64,000 nucleotides of DNA from Streptomyces armeniacus (GTDB taxonomy: Bacteria; Actinomycetota; Actinomycetes; Streptomycetales; Streptomycetaceae): contig NZ_CP031320.1 in the NCBI RefSeq assembly GCF_003355155.1, forward strand, positions 5,509,367-5,573,366, written 5' to 3'. Below, in pieces: positions 49,547 through 59,427 of this stretch; the first letter of the stretch is position 1, and each line of letters begins with the position of its first letter. The notes beneath the pieces are model-generated. The model worked only from the letters and a program-made list of their open reading frames with translations. It was not told the DNA's origin and did no database searches. The translations under genes and the position numbers were made by a program.

Positions 49547-52243
49547 TCACTCTCTGCGGGCGCCGTTCGTCCCGCCGAAGAGGCCGCCGCCGTCGTCTCC
49601 GCCGCCCGGATCACCCGGGCCGCCGTTGTCGGCGCCTCCGTCCGTGGCGCCGCCGTCGTCGGCGCCACCGTCGACACCGCCGTCACCGGGGCCGTTGGTC
49701 GTCCCCTGGTCGTCGCAGTCGGGCTGGCCCCACCGGCAGGTGTCGCTCGGCGACGGGTTCGGCGTCGAGTCGGTCGGACTCGGCGACGGCGAGGACTTGG
49801 TCGGCGACGGCGAAGGCGACTCCGTCTCCTCGGTCTCCGAGGGCGTCGGCGACGGCGACGGGCAGGTGCTGTGGCTGCACACCTTCTCGCCGATGGGCCC
49901 CGGCTCCGGGAAGGGCAGCTTCGGCTGGCCCTTCATCGCCTTCATCATGTAGTCCGTCCACACCTCGGCGGGGAACGAGGCGCCGTGGATCTGCTCCAGT
50001 CCCGCGGTGCCGTTCATCGAGAGGAACTCGGGCTTGTCGGACTGGTCGTCCATCCGCCACATGCCGATCGAGGTGGACAGCTGCTTGGTGTAGCCGGTGA
50101 ACCACGCGTGCTTGTTGTCGTCGGTGGTACCGGTCTTGCCCGCGACCGGGCGGTTCAGCGCCTTGGCGGTGCTGCCGGTGCCCTTGTCGCCCTGGACGAC
50201 GTTCTCCAGCATGCTGGTGATGTTGTCCGCGACATTCGAGTCGAAGGACCGCTCGGTCTTCTTCTCGTGCTTGTAGCGGGTCGCGCCCTTCTCCTTGACC
50301 TCCTTGACGGAGTACGGCTCGGCCTTCTCACCGCTCTGCGCGAACGTGGCGTAGCCGGTGGCCATACGGATCGCGCTCGGCGCCGAAGTGCCCAGCGAGA
50401 ACGCCGGGGTGAGCGCCGACAGGCTCTCCTCGTTGACTCCCGCGTCCAGAGCGGACTGCTTCACTTCCTTCAGCCCGACGTCCATGCCCAGCTGGATGAA
50501 CGGGGTGTTGGCCGAGACCTCCATGGCCTCGTTGAGGGTGATGTCGCCGTAGCTGTCGTCACCGTCGTTCTTCTGGTGCCACTCCTCGTTGTCCTTGTTG
50601 AGCCAGGTGTCGCCGTTGTAGTCGAGGAGTTTCACCTTGTTGTCGCCGTTGTAGACGCTTCTGGGGGAGACCAGCGTCCGCTGGTCCGGCCCTTGTTCCT
50701 CCGGGCCGTCCGGATCCCGTACGCCGTCGCGCAGGGCGGCGGCCATCACGTAGGGCTTGAAGGTGGAACCGACCGAAGCGCCGGTGTAGTCGGCGTTGTT
50801 GGTGTAGTGCGTGACGGCGTCGGCGCCGCCGTAGACGGCGACGATCGCGCCGTCGCCCGGTTTCACCGAGGCCCCGCCGAACTGGACGTGTTTGTCGCGC
50901 TCGCGTTTGTCCGGGTCGAAGTTCTTCTTCTTCACCTTCTGGACGGTTTTCTCGAGCGCCAGAGTCTTCTTCTTGTCGAAGGTGGTGTGGATCTCGAAGC
51001 CGCCTTGTTTCAGCTTCTGGTCCGTGATGCCGCTGTCGGGGTTGTTGGTGATGTCGCGCTTGGCGAGCTCGACCAGATAGCCGATCTGGCCCTTGAGGTT
51101 GGTGGCCTGCTCGGGCGGCCTCGGCATCGGGAACGTCGTGATGGCGTCCCGCTTCGCCTTGTCCAGCCGGCCGGTCTCGACCTCGCGGTCGAGGATCCAC
51201 TTCCAACGGGCCTCGGCACGCTGCTTGTTCTTCTTCGGGGTCTGGGCCGCGCCGCCGCCCTCGCCGCCGTGCGGGTCGTAGAGGTTCGCGCCGTTCAGGA
51301 CGGCCGCGAGGAAGGCGCTCTCGCTCGTGGTGAGGTCGACGGCGTCCTTCTTGTAGTACGCCTGCGCCGCGGCCTGGATGCCGTACGCGCCGCGCCCGTA
51401 GTAGGCGGTGTTGAGGTAGCCCGCCAGGATGTCGTCCTTCTCCTTCTCGGCGCCCACCTTTATGGAGATCAGCAGTTCCTTCGCCTTGCGGGTCAGGGTC
51501 TGGGACTGGTCCAGATACGTGTTCTTCACGTACTGCTGGGTGATGGTGGAGCCGGACTGGGTGTCGCCGCCGGTCGCCATCTTGAACAGCGCGCGGCCGA
51601 TGCCGACCGGGTCGACGCCCTTGTCCTTGTAGAACGACTCGTTCTCGGCGGCGATCACCGCGTGCTGCATGGACTTGGCGATCTGGGAGAGCTCGACGAT
51701 CTGCCGGTTCTGGTCACCGCCGCCCGCGGTGACCATGCGGTCGCCGTTCGACCAGTAGTAGACGTTCTTCTGGGACGTGGCGACGTCCTGCGGCTTCGGC
51801 ACCTCGACCATTGCGTACGCGATGCCCGCCAGGCCCATCAGCAGCCCGACGAACCCGACGAACGTGCCCAGCACCTGCTTCCAGGAGGGCACCCAGCGGC
51901 GGAGGCCGTCGCGGTCCGAGCGCGGGTAGTCGATGAAGCGCTTCTTGGCGCGCGGTTGCACACGCGCGCGCCCGCGGGCCGCCGCGCGCCCGCCCGCGGC
52001 GGCGGCACCGGCCGCGCCGGCCGCCGACGCGTTCGCCGCCCGCCGTCTGCCGCCCCCCGCCCCCTGCGGCGTGGCCGCCCGGCGTGACTCGGCGCGCCCG
52101 CCCGGCGGACGGCCGGCCCCCTGCGCCCCGTACGAGCTGGTGGTGGCGTCACGCGGCGGTGCCGCCCGCCGGCCGGACTGCGGCGGCTGCTGTGCCGCTC
52201 GCCGGCCGCGGCCAGGCGGCTGCTTTCGACGGTGCTCGCTCAT
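49547..52243 (-). CDS. Class A penicillin-binding protein (GT51 plus transpeptidase)
   Basis: An 898-residue bifunctional peptidoglycan synthase. The first 120 residues are basic, Arg/Ala/Gly-rich and cytoplasmic. One membrane helix follows (VLGTFVGFVGLLMGLAG). The glycosyltransferase domain has AVIAAENESFY with its catalytic Glu, and GGSTITQQ-like text (SGSTITQQYVKN). The transpeptidase domain has STFK (active Ser), SAN and KTGT. A long C-terminal tail is Ser/Pro/Thr/Glu-rich then Gly/Asp-rich, outside the membrane. Full family length plus extra tail. ATG 52243. It lies in the conserved run with padR-ino1. Confidence 0.94.
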   Translation of the reverse strand: MSEHRRKQPPGRGRRAAQQPPQSGRRAAPPRDATTSSYGAQGAGRPPGGRAESRRAATPQGAGGGRRRAANASAAGAAGAAAAGGRAAARGRARVQPRAKKRFIDYPRSDRDGLRRWVPSWKQVLGTFVGFVGLLMGLAGIAYAMVEVPKPQDVATSQKNVYYWSNGDRMVTAGGGDQNRQIVELSQIAKSMQHAVIAAENESFYKDKGVDPVGIGRALFKMATGGDTQSGSTITQQYVKNTYLDQSQTLTRKAKELLISIKVGAEKEKDDILAGYLNTAYYGRGAYGIQAAAQAYYKKDAVDLTTSESAFLAAVLNGANLYDPHGGEGGGAAQTPKKNKQRAEARWKWILDREVETGRLDKAKRDAITTFPMPRPPEQATNLKGQIGYLVELAKRDITNNPDSGITDQKLKQGGFEIHTTFDKKKTLALEKTVQKVKKKNFDPDKRERDKHVQFGGASVKPGDGAIVAVYGGADAVTHYTNNADYTGASVGSTFKPYVMAAALRDGVRDPDGPEEQGPDQRTLVSPRSVYNGDNKVKLLDYNGDTWLNKDNEEWHQKNDGDDSYGDITLNEAMEVSANTPFIQLGMDVGLKEVKQSALDAGVNEESLSALTPAFSLGTSAPSAIRMATGYATFAQSGEKAEPYSVKEVKEKGATRYKHEKKTERSFDSNVADNITSMLENVVQGDKGTGSTAKALNRPVAGKTGTTDDNKHAWFTGYTKQLSTSIGMWRMDDQSDKPEFLSMNGTAGLEQIHGASFPAEVWTDYMMKAMKGQPKLPFPEPGPIGEKVCSHSTCPSPSPTPSETEETESPSPSPTKSSPSPSPTDSTPNPSPSDTCRWGQPDCDDQGTTNGPGDGGVDGGADDGGATDGGADNGGPGDPGGGDDGGGLFGGTNGARRE

Positions 52244-52683
52244 TGGAAACAGCTACTCCTCGGGCAGGCGGTACAGACACACGCCTGAAGGCGGCAGTTG
52301 ACATCTTGGTCCCCCCGAGCACACCCCGTCGCACAACCGCTTCGAGGCGCACTGCACCCAGGACGAGGACGCTTGATTGCGCCGCACGGTTCCCGGTTGG
52401 TGGTCTGCACAGCGGACAGACTACGCAGCTCCAAAACACTCCTTAACGAACATTCGCCTCATCCGGCGCAACCCGCCTCGACGAATGGCCAATGTGAGTC
52501 CCTTCACCCCCATCCGCCCCGGCCCCCTCTTGTCGTCGGCGACTGCTTCGTCCTATCGTCGAGATGTATCGCGGCGATACATCAGGCCGGTACATCGGCC
52601 CGCTATACCGCTCGGTACACGCCACCCGGTACACCGGTACGGGGTCGTACGGCACTCGGCACGCGGGAGGTGAGGACCGGGCA
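52244..52683. other. Divergent gap between PBP and padR genes
   Basis: The 440 bp hold promoters for the PBP gene on one side and the padR operator with several GGTACA direct repeats on the other (52590-52645). No coding region is supported. Confidence 0.6.
52563..52583. promoter_or_regulatory. PadR-type operator upstream of padR-ino1
   Basis: GATGTATCGC-G-GCGATACATC is a perfect inverted repeat with 10-bp arms. It has the ATGT...ACAT ends typical of PadR operators and lies 100 bp before the padR start, which suggests autoregulation and control of ino1. Confidence 0.75.
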
Positions 52684-53349
52684 ATGAGCAGACGTTCCGG
52701 CATCCTCGAGTTCGCCGTCCTCGGCCTGCTCCGCGAGTCCCCGATGCACGGGTACGAGTTGCGCAAGCGGCTCAACACCTCGCTGGGCGTCTTCCGGGCG
52801 TTCAGCTACGGCTCCCTCTATCCGTGCCTCAAGACGCTTGTCCAGCAGGGCTGGTTGATCGAGGAATCCGGAAATCCGCCCGAGGATCCCCTCGCGGCAC
52901 CGCTCTCCGGACGCCGGGCGAAGATCGTCTACAGGCTGACGGCCGAGGGCAAGGAGCACTTCGAGGAGCTCCTCGCCCAGACCGGCCCCGACGCGTGGGA
53001 GGACGAGCACTTCGGCATCCGTTTCGCGTTCTTCGGCCAGACCTCGCGGGACGTACGGGTGCGGGTGCTGGAAGGCCGCCGCAGCCGGCTCGAGGAGCGG
53101 CTCGCGAAGATGCGGGCCTCCCTGGCGCGCACCCGCGAGCGGCTGGACGACTACACCCTCGAACTGCAGCGCCACGGCATGGAGTCCGTGGAGCGCGAGG
53201 TCCGCTGGCTCAACGAGCTGATCGAGAGCGAGCGGGCAGGGCGCGACCGGCGCCCCGAAGCGCCGGAAGAGCGCAGGCCAGAAGAGACGGGCGGGCAGCC
53301 CCGGCACCGGGAAGGCACCCCGCCGGATCCGTCCGATGACACCAACTGA
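52684..53349 (+). CDS. PadR family transcriptional regulator
   Basis: A 221-residue regulator. The winged helix-turn-helix occupies residues 1-100: [20 protein letters not shown] at its start and [14 protein letters not shown] at the recognition helix. The second half is a helical, coiled-coil-rich dimerisation domain ([19 protein letters not shown]). The last 40 residues are charged and disordered. ATG 52684 is behind GGGAGGTGAGG. It lies 44 bp upstream of ino1, in one operon, and the palindrome 100 bp upstream is the probable operator. Confidence 0.93.
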   Translation: MSRRSGILEFAVLGLLRESPMHGYELRKRLNTSLGVFRAFSYGSLYPCLKTLVQQGWLIEESGNPPEDPLAAPLSGRRAKIVYRLTAEGKEHFEELLAQTGPDAWEDEHFGIRFAFFGQTSRDVRVRVLEGRRSRLEERLAKMRASLARTRERLDDYTLELQRHGMESVEREVRWLNELIESERAGRDRRPEAPEERRPEETGGQPRHREGTPPDPSDDTN

Positions 53350-53393
53350 GCCCGCATTCGGCGGGCTCATCTAGCACACAGGGAGCAACCGGA

Positions 53394-54476
53394 ATGGGTT
53401 CGGTTCGCGTAGCCATTGTCGGCGTGGGCAACTGCGCCGCCTCGCTGGTACAGGGCGTCGAGTACTACAAGGACGCCGACCCGGACAGCAAGGTCCCGGG
53501 CCTCATGCACGTCCAGTTCGGCGAATACCACGTGCGCGACATCGAGTTCGTCGCCGCCTTCGACGTGGACGCCAAGAAGGTCGGCCTCGATCTGGCCGAC
53601 GCCATCGGCGCGAGCGAGAACAACACCATCAAGATCTGCGATGTGCCCCGCACGGGCGTCCAGGTCCAGCGCGGCCACACCAACGACGGCCTCGGCAAGT
53701 ACTACCGCGAGACCATCGAGGAGTCGGCCGAGGAGCCGGTCGACATGGTCCGCGCGCTCAAGGACAGCGGCGCCGACGTCCTGGTGTGCTATCTGCCCGT
53801 CGGCTCGCAGACGGCCGTCGAGTACTACGCGCAGGTCGCCATCGACGCCAAGGTCGCCTTCGTCAACGCGCTGCCCGTCTTCATCGCCGGCACCAAGGAG
53901 TGGGCCGACAAGTTCACCGAGGCGGGCGTCCCGATCGTCGGCGACGACATCAAGTCACAGGTGGGCGCCACCATCACGCACCGTGTGATGGCCAAGCTGT
54001 TCGAGGACCGCGGGGTCGTCCTGGACCGCACGATGCAGCTGAACGTCGGCGGCAACATGGACTTCAAGAACATGCTGGAGCGGGAGCGCCTGGAGTCCAA
54101 GAAGATCTCCAAGACGCAGGCCGTCACCTCCCAGATCCCCGACCGGGACATGGGCGCGGACAACGTCCACATCGGCCCGTCCGACTACGTCGCCTGGCTC
54201 GACGACCGCAAGTGGGCGTATGTCCGCCTGGAGGGGCGCGCGTTCGGCGACGTGCCGCTCAACCTCGAGTACAAGCTGGAGGTCTGGGACTCGCCGAACT
54301 CGGCGGGCGTCATCATCGACGCGCTCCGCGCCGCGAAGATCGCCAAGGACCGGGGCGTCGGCGGCCCCGTGCTCTCGGCGTCCTCGTACTTCATGAAGTC
54401 CCCGCCCGTGCAGTACTTCGACGACGAGGCCCGGCAGAACGTCGAGCTGTTCATCCAGGGCAAGGCGGAGAAGTAG
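53394..54476 (+). CDS. ino1: Inositol-3-phosphate synthase (myo-inositol-1-phosphate synthase)
   Basis: A 360-residue NAD-dependent enzyme converting glucose-6-phosphate to inositol-3-phosphate, the first step to inositol lipids and mycothiol in actinobacteria. The NAD motif is [13 protein letters not shown] at residues 9-21. Later [23 protein letters not shown] and SYFMKSPP match the family's catalytic region with its lysines. Actinobacterial-length form. The ATG at 53394 follows AGGGAG. It is cotranscribed with padR, and in Streptomyces this pair is known next to the PBP gene. Confidence 0.96.
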   Translation: MGSVRVAIVGVGNCAASLVQGVEYYKDADPDSKVPGLMHVQFGEYHVRDIEFVAAFDVDAKKVGLDLADAIGASENNTIKICDVPRTGVQVQRGHTNDGLGKYYRETIEESAEEPVDMVRALKDSGADVLVCYLPVGSQTAVEYYAQVAIDAKVAFVNALPVFIAGTKEWADKFTEAGVPIVGDDIKSQVGATITHRVMAKLFEDRGVVLDRTMQLNVGGNMDFKNMLERERLESKKISKTQAVTSQIPDRDMGADNVHIGPSDYVAWLDDRKWAYVRLEGRAFGDVPLNLEYKLEVWDSPNSAGVIIDALRAAKIAKDRGVGGPVLSASSYFMKSPPVQYFDDEARQNVELFIQGKAEK

Positions 54477-54481
54477 GCCGT

Positions 54482-54528
54482 CGACGCGGCGGTGGCCCCG
54501 GACGAGCACCCGGGGCCGCCGCGCGTCG
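54482..54528. terminator. Hairpin between convergent ino1 and racemase-like genes
   Basis: Outer arms CGACGC/GCGTCG and inner GGCCCCGG/CCGGGGCC-type pairing form a long, slightly bulged stem just past the ino1 stop. Confidence 0.7.
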
Positions 54529-54626
54529 GGCACGTACGGCACGCGCCGCACGGCACGCGGCCTGCGGGGTGCCGCCTGCGGCGTGCGTACGGGCGCCCGC
54601 CTACGGGGACCGCGTACGGCGCCCGC

Positions 54627-55658
54627 TCAGCGGTCGACCGTACGGTCCACCATCGTCGTCGTGTGCCGCAGGTGCGCCACCAGCTCCTCGCCCACCTTCG
54701 GCTCCGGCGCGTCGTCCGGCACGAACAGGATCGACACCTGCATGTGCGGCGGCTCCGCGAACCAGCGCTGCTTGCCGCCCCACACGAACGGCGACAGGTT
54801 CCGGTTGACCGTCGCCAGCCCGGCCCGCGCGACGCCCTTCGCGCGCGAGGTCATCCCGTGCAGCGCCTTCGGCGCCTCCAGCCCGACCCCGTGCGACGTG
54901 CCGCCCGCCACCACGACGAGCCAGCCCTCGCCGGCCGTCTTCTGCTGCCGGTACCCGAACCGGTCGCCCTTGCCGACCCGCGTCACGTCCAGCACCGAAC
55001 CGCGGTACTCCGTGGCCGCGTGATCGCCCAGCCACAGGTGGGTGCCGATCCGCGCGCGGAAGTTCGTCTGCGGGAACTGCTGCTGCAGCCGCGCGAACTC
55101 GTCCGGCTTCAGATGGCTCACGAACATCGTGTCCAGCGGCAGCCGCGCCGTCCGCAGCCGGTCCATCCAGCCGATGACCTCGTCCACCGCGTCCGTGCCG
55201 TCCGTACGGTCCAGCGGCAGGTGGATCGCGAAGCCCTCCAGGCGCACCTCGTCTATGGCGGCGTGCAGCCGCCCCAGGTCCGCCTCCGTGACGCCGTGCC
55301 GCTTCATGCTGCTCATGACCTCGATCACGACGCGGGCCCCGCGCATCAGGCCCACGCCCTCCACCGAGGACACCGACCGGATCACCCGGTCCGGCAGCGG
55401 CACCGGTTCCTCGTCCCGCCGGTACGGGGTGAGCACGAGCAGGTCGCCGCCGAAGAAGTCCTTTGTACGGGCGGCCTCGTAGGTCGTCCCGACGGCCATC
55501 ACGTCCGAGCCGAAGCGTGTGACCTCGTCCGAGAGCCGCTCGTGGCCGAAGCCGTAGCCGTTGCCCTTGCAGACCGGGACGATGCCGGGGAACTGCTGGA
55601 TCACCGACTGCTGGTGCGCCCGCCAGCGATCGGTGTCGACATAGAGGGTGAGCGCCAT
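54627..55658 (-). CDS. Alanine racemase-like PLP protein
   Basis: A 343-residue protein with the alanine racemase N-terminal barrel. The PLP lysine is K31 in VCKGNGYGFG, shared with Alr. The C-terminal part carries the beta-rich domain, but the protein is shorter than the usual 370-390. It lacks an obvious second catalytic Tyr context, so racemase activity is not assured. It reads in the same direction as, and directly downstream of, the FemX-like gene. That suggests a role in peptidoglycan peptide chemistry. ATG 55658. Confidence 0.78.
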   Translation of the reverse strand: MALTLYVDTDRWRAHQQSVIQQFPGIVPVCKGNGYGFGHERLSDEVTRFGSDVMAVGTTYEAARTKDFFGGDLLVLTPYRRDEEPVPLPDRVIRSVSSVEGVGLMRGARVVIEVMSSMKRHGVTEADLGRLHAAIDEVRLEGFAIHLPLDRTDGTDAVDEVIGWMDRLRTARLPLDTMFVSHLKPDEFARLQQQFPQTNFRARIGTHLWLGDHAATEYRGSVLDVTRVGKGDRFGYRQQKTAGEGWLVVVAGGTSHGVGLEAPKALHGMTSRAKGVARAGLATVNRNLSPFVWGGKQRWFAEPPHMQVSILFVPDDAPEPKVGEELVAHLRHTTTMVDRTVDR

Positions 55659-55743
55659 GACGGGTCGGATGCCTTTCTGCTCAAAAGGGAAAGGGGAAGG
55701 AGGGGGGCGGCCGGTCGGGCGTACCGAGAGGGGTAAGAGGCGG

Positions 55744-55779
55744 TACGGAGAGCGTACGGAGCGATACGGAGAGCGTACG
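55744..55779. repeat. 15-bp direct repeat, 21-bp period
   Basis: TACGGAGAGCGTACG occurs at 55744-55758 and 55765-55779 in the gap between the FemX-like and racemase-like genes. Confidence 0.85.
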
Positions 55780-55811
55780 TACTGGGGTGCGGGAAGGCGT
55801 ACGGAACGGGC

Positions 55812-56933
55812 TCAGCGCCGGTTCATGTACATGTCCAGCGCCTTGTGCAGCAGCTTGTTGAGGGGGAAGTCCCATTCGCCGAGGTACTCCGCAGCCTGCC
55901 CGCCCGTGCCCACCTTGAACTGGATCAGCCCGAAGAGGTGGTCCGACTCGTCCAGCGAGTCACTGATGCCGCGCAGGTCGTACACGCTCGCACCCAGCGC
56001 GTACGCATCCTGCAGCATCCGCCACTGCATCGCGTTCGACGGCCGGACCTCGCGCTTGTGGTTCGCGGACGCGCCGTACGAGTACCAGACGTGCCCCCCG
56101 ACGACGAGCATCGTCGCCGCCGCCACCGCCTCACCCTCGTGGCGCGCGAAGTACAGCCGCATCCGCTTCGGGTCCTCGCCGTTCAGCGTCGTCCACATCC
56201 GCTGGAAGTACGCCAGCGGGCGGGGCCGGAAGTGGTCGCGCTGCGCGGTGACTTCGTACAGCGCCTGCCACTCGGCCAGATCCTCGTAGCCGCCCTGGAC
56301 GACCTCGACGCCCGCCTTGTCGGCCTTCTTGATGTTGCGCCGCCACAGCTGGTTGAAGCCCTTGTGGACCTCCTCCAGCGTCCGCCCCTCCAGCGGCACC
56401 TGGAACACGTACCGCGGCTGCACGTCGCCGAAGCCCGCGCCGCCGTCCTCACCCTGCTGCCAGCCCATCTTCCGCAGCCGGTCCGCCACCTCGAACGCGC
56501 GCGGCACGATCTCCGTCGCCTCGACATCGCGCAGCCGCTTCACGTCCGGGTCCTGGATGCCCCGCTTGATCGCGGCCGCGTCCCAGCGCCGGATCACCAC
56601 GGGCGGGCCCATCTTGACCGAGAACGCGCCCTTCGCCTTCAGATGCGCCAGCATCGGCTTGAGCCAGTCCTCCAGGTTCGGCGCATGCCAGTTGATCACC
56701 GGGCCCTCGGGCAGATACGCCAGATACCGCTTCACCTTGGGCAGTTGGCGGTACAGCACCAGGCCGACACCCACCAGCTGCCCGTCGCGGTCGTCGAACC
56801 AGCCCAGGTTCTCCGACCGCCACTCGTTCTTGACGTCCGCCCACGCCGGAACCTGACAGTGACTGGCCGAGGGCAGGCTCTGGATGTACGCCAGATGCTG
56901 CTCGCGGCTGATGGTCCTCAAGGACAGACTCAT
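55812..56933 (-). CDS. femX: FemX/FemAB family peptidoglycan interpeptide transferase
   Basis: A 373-residue tRNA-dependent aminoacyltransferase. In Streptomyces, FemX adds the first glycine to the LL-diaminopimelate side chain of lipid II. It has two GNAT-like halves with FSVKMGPPVV in the first. RRNIKKADKAGVEV begins the charged coiled-coil arm, and SYGASANHKREVRPSNAMQW and YDLRGI follow in the second half. ATG 56933 behind GGAGGAG. The name follows Streptomyces usage; exact amino acid specificity is inferred. Confidence 0.9.
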   Translation of the reverse strand: MSLSLRTISREQHLAYIQSLPSASHCQVPAWADVKNEWRSENLGWFDDRDGQLVGVGLVLYRQLPKVKRYLAYLPEGPVINWHAPNLEDWLKPMLAHLKAKGAFSVKMGPPVVIRRWDAAAIKRGIQDPDVKRLRDVEATEIVPRAFEVADRLRKMGWQQGEDGGAGFGDVQPRYVFQVPLEGRTLEEVHKGFNQLWRRNIKKADKAGVEVVQGGYEDLAEWQALYEVTAQRDHFRPRPLAYFQRMWTTLNGEDPKRMRLYFARHEGEAVAAATMLVVGGHVWYSYGASANHKREVRPSNAMQWRMLQDAYALGASVYDLRGISDSLDESDHLFGLIQFKVGTGGQAAEYLGEWDFPLNKLLHKALDMYMNRR

Positions 56934-57032
56934 AGGGGACGCTCCTCCGGCGACGGGCGGAACCCCAGTCATGCTGCTGGGGAAAGGCTCGCCCGGAAGC
57001 CTACTGCCCGCTCCGGCGCCCCGTTCGGCCCG

Positions 57033-57365
57033 TCAGCCCAGCAGCCCGCCGAACAGACCGCCGTAGGCCATGCCGAGGAACAGCCCGATGGCCGCGGCAC
57101 CCAGCCCGAGGATCAGCACGAACCGTTCGCCGGTCGTGGCCGAGATGAACTGGCCCCAGCCGCCCGTGAGCACGCCCGCCAGCCCCGCCCACGACGCGAG
57201 GAGATGCAGATCCGCGCCGTCCCGCTGGGTGACCAGGCCCGCGGCGAACGCGACCACGCCCAGCAGGGCCGTCACCGCGGCGAGCGTGTTCTCCACCGGA
57301 TGCGCCTTGCCGTCGGTGTTGAGGAAGGACAGGAGGCTGTGCTGATGACGTGCTGCCTGTGCCAT
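57033..57365 (-). CDS. Small conserved membrane protein
   Basis: A 110-residue protein with three hydrophobic helices (AAVTALLGVVAFAAGL, a short central one, and ILGLGAAAIGLFLGMAYGG). The short soluble N-terminus reads HQHSLLSFLNTDGKAHPVENT. ATG 57365 with GGAGGTG. It is conserved upstream of rpsF in Streptomyces. No function known. Confidence 0.82.
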   Translation of the reverse strand: MAQAARHQHSLLSFLNTDGKAHPVENTLAAVTALLGVVAFAAGLVTQRDGADLHLLASWAGLAGVLTGGWGQFISATTGERFVLILGLGAAAIGLFLGMAYGGLFGGLLG

Positions 57366-57606
57366 GGGGCACCTCCGTAGGCCGGAAAAGAGCGGCGGAG
57401 GAATATGACGCCGCTCACACCCGATACCTCTAGATTGCGGGCATACACAGCCGGATTTCAACCGCGAGGCACGGTGCGGGTACCCTTTGCGGTCTGCACC
57501 CTCTGCCCCGGCCATGCCGGCGGCGCACCGGGTGCGGACAACGCATCACGACCCTCCTGCCACGGAACGACCGTGGCCGCTGAGTCCAGAGGAGGTGGGT
57601 TTCCAC

Positions 57607-57897
57607 ATGCGTCACTACGAGGTGATGGTCATCCTCGACCCCGATCTCGAGGAGCGAGCAGTCTCCCCGCTGATCGAGTCCTTCCTTTCCGTCGTCCGCG
57701 AGGGCAACGGCAAGGTGGAGAAGGTCGACACCTGGGGCCGTCGTCGTCTCTCCTACGAGATCAAGAAGAAGCCCGAGGGTATCTACTCGGTCATCGACCT
57801 GCAGGCCGAGCCCGCGGTCGTCAAGGAGCTCGACCGTCAGATGAACCTGAACGAGTCGGTCCTCCGGACCAAGGTCCTCCGTCCCGAGATGCACTGA
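57607..57897 (+). CDS. rpsF: 30S ribosomal protein S6
   Basis: A 96-residue ribosomal protein that pairs with S18 on the 30S platform. It shows the S6 core [34 protein letters not shown] and the final [11 protein letters not shown] 57607 has GGAGGTGG nine bases upstream, inside the leader shared with the operon rpsF-ssb-rpsR-rplI. Confidence 0.97.
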   Translation: MRHYEVMVILDPDLEERAVSPLIESFLSVVREGNGKVEKVDTWGRRRLSYEIKKKPEGIYSVIDLQAEPAVVKELDRQMNLNESVLRTKVLRPEMH

Positions 57898-58101
57898 CCG
57901 GCACCTGACGGTCCGGTCGGCACTCGGAAATCCGAGCAGCACGCAGCCGCGGCCGGCGCGAACACTCGCAGCCGACGCGACACGCAGCGCACCCGGCGCA
58001 CGCGGCACAGACAGCACACGTACCGCGCGCACCGTACGCACTGCACGCAGCAGCCAGCGCAACAAGCAGCCCAGCAGCAGCACCCGCCGAGAGGTTCACC
58101 C

Positions 58102-58665
58102 ATGGCAGGCGAGACCGTCATCACGGTCGTCGGCAATCTCGTCGACGACCCCGAGCTGCGCTTCACCCCCTCCGGTGCGGCGGTCGCGAAGTTCCGCGTC
58201 GCGTCCACCCCGCGCACCTTCGACCGGCAGACCAACGAGTGGAAGGACGGCGAAAGCCTGTTCCTGACCTGCTCGGTCTGGCGGCAGGCGGCGGAGAACG
58301 TCGCCGAGTCCCTCACCAAGGGCACGCGCGTCGTCGTACAGGGCCGCCTCAAGCAGCGGTCGTACGAGGACCGTGAGGGCATCAAGCGCACGGTCTACGA
58401 GCTGGACGTCGACGAGGTCGGCGCCAGCCTGCGCAACGCGACCGCGAAGATCACCAAGACCAGCGGCCGCGGTGGCCAGGGCGGCGGCGGAGGCGGCTGG
58501 GGCGGCGGCCCCGGTGGCCAGCAGGGCGGCGGCGGTGCGCCCGCGGGCGACCCGTGGGCCACCAGCGCACCCGCCGGCGGCGGCCAGCAGGGCGGCGGCG
58601 GTGGCGGCTGGGGCGGAGGCTCCGGCGGCTCCGGCGGCGGCTACTCGGACGAGCCCCCCTTCTGA
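58102..58665 (+). CDS. ssb: Single-stranded DNA-binding protein
   Basis: A 187-residue SSB. The OB fold occupies residues 1-110 ([34 protein letters not shown]). A Gly/Gln-rich linker and the acidic tip DEPPF follow, which bind partner proteins such as DnaB-loading and repair factors. It is preceded by an unusually long 204-bp gap after rpsF that is rich in GCAGC/CAC repeats and may hold its own promoter. ATG 58102. Confidence 0.97.
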   Translation: MAGETVITVVGNLVDDPELRFTPSGAAVAKFRVASTPRTFDRQTNEWKDGESLFLTCSVWRQAAENVAESLTKGTRVVVQGRLKQRSYEDREGIKRTVYELDVDEVGASLRNATAKITKTSGRGGQGGGGGGWGGGPGGQQGGGGAPAGDPWATSAPAGGGQQGGGGGGWGGGSGGSGGGYSDEPPF

Positions 58666-58725
58666 CCTGCCAGGTCAGGGGACCGGCTCAGCCGCTCACT
58701 TACTTGAACACACTGGAGAAAGACA

Positions 58726-58962
58726 ATGGCGAAGCCGCCTCCGCGCAAGCCGAAGAAGAAGGTTTGCGTCTTCTGCAAGGACAAGATCACCTACGTTGAC
58801 TACAAGGACACGAACCTGCTGCGGAAGTTCATTTCCGACCGCGGCAAGATCCGTGCCCGCAGGGTCACCGGCAACTGCACCCAGCACCAGCGCGACGTCG
58901 CCACGGCCGTGAAGAACAGCCGTGAGGTCGCGCTGCTGCCCTACACGTCGACCGCGCGCTAA
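58726..58962 (+). CDS. rpsR: 30S ribosomal protein S18 (zinc-ribbon type)
   Basis: A 78-residue S18 with CVFC near the N-terminus and a later Cys and His (GNCTQHQ). It is the C-plus, zinc-binding form; bacteria with two S18 copies usually keep this one for zinc-replete growth. [16 protein letters not shown] is the conserved core. The RNA-binding partner is S6. ATG 58726. Confidence 0.96.
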   Translation: MAKPPPRKPKKKVCVFCKDKITYVDYKDTNLLRKFISDRGKIRARRVTGNCTQHQRDVATAVKNSREVALLPYTSTAR

Positions 58963-58980
58963 GGGAAGGGTGACCCGACC

Positions 58981-59427
58981 ATGAAGATCATCCTGACCAA
59001 CGAGGTCTCCGGCCTCGGCACCGCGGGCGACGTCGTCGAGGTACGCGACGGCTACGCACGCAACTACCTGATCCCGCGCGGTTTCGCGATCCGCTGGACC
59101 AAGGGCGGCGAGCAGGACGTGGCGCAGATCCGGCGGGGTCGCAAGATCCGCGAGATCGCCACGATCGAGCAGGCCAACGAGGTCAAGGGCCAGCTCGAGG
59201 GCGTCACCGTCGCCCTCACCGTCCGCGCGGGCGAGGGCGGCCGTCTCTTCGGCTCCGTCACCCCGGCCGACATCGCCACGGCGGTGAAGGAGTCCAAGGG
59301 ACCGGACCTGGACAAGCGCCGGGTCGAGATCGGCTCGCCGATCAAGACCCTGGGCTCGCACAAGGTCTCGGTACGCCTGCACCCCGAGGTCGTCGCCAGC
59401 TTCGACGTCGAGGTCAAGACGGCATAG
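58981..59427 (+). CDS. rplI: 50S ribosomal protein L9
   Basis: A 148-residue L9 with the N-terminal domain [20 protein letters not shown] and [13 protein letters not shown], a long connecting helix and a C-terminal domain. Last gene of the rpsF operon, 18 bp after rpsR. A long hairpin follows at 59471-59509. Confidence 0.97.
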   Translation: MKIILTNEVSGLGTAGDVVEVRDGYARNYLIPRGFAIRWTKGGEQDVAQIRRGRKIREIATIEQANEVKGQLEGVTVALTVRAGEGGRLFGSVTPADIATAVKESKGPDLDKRRVEIGSPIKTLGSHKVSVRLHPEVVASFDVEVKTA

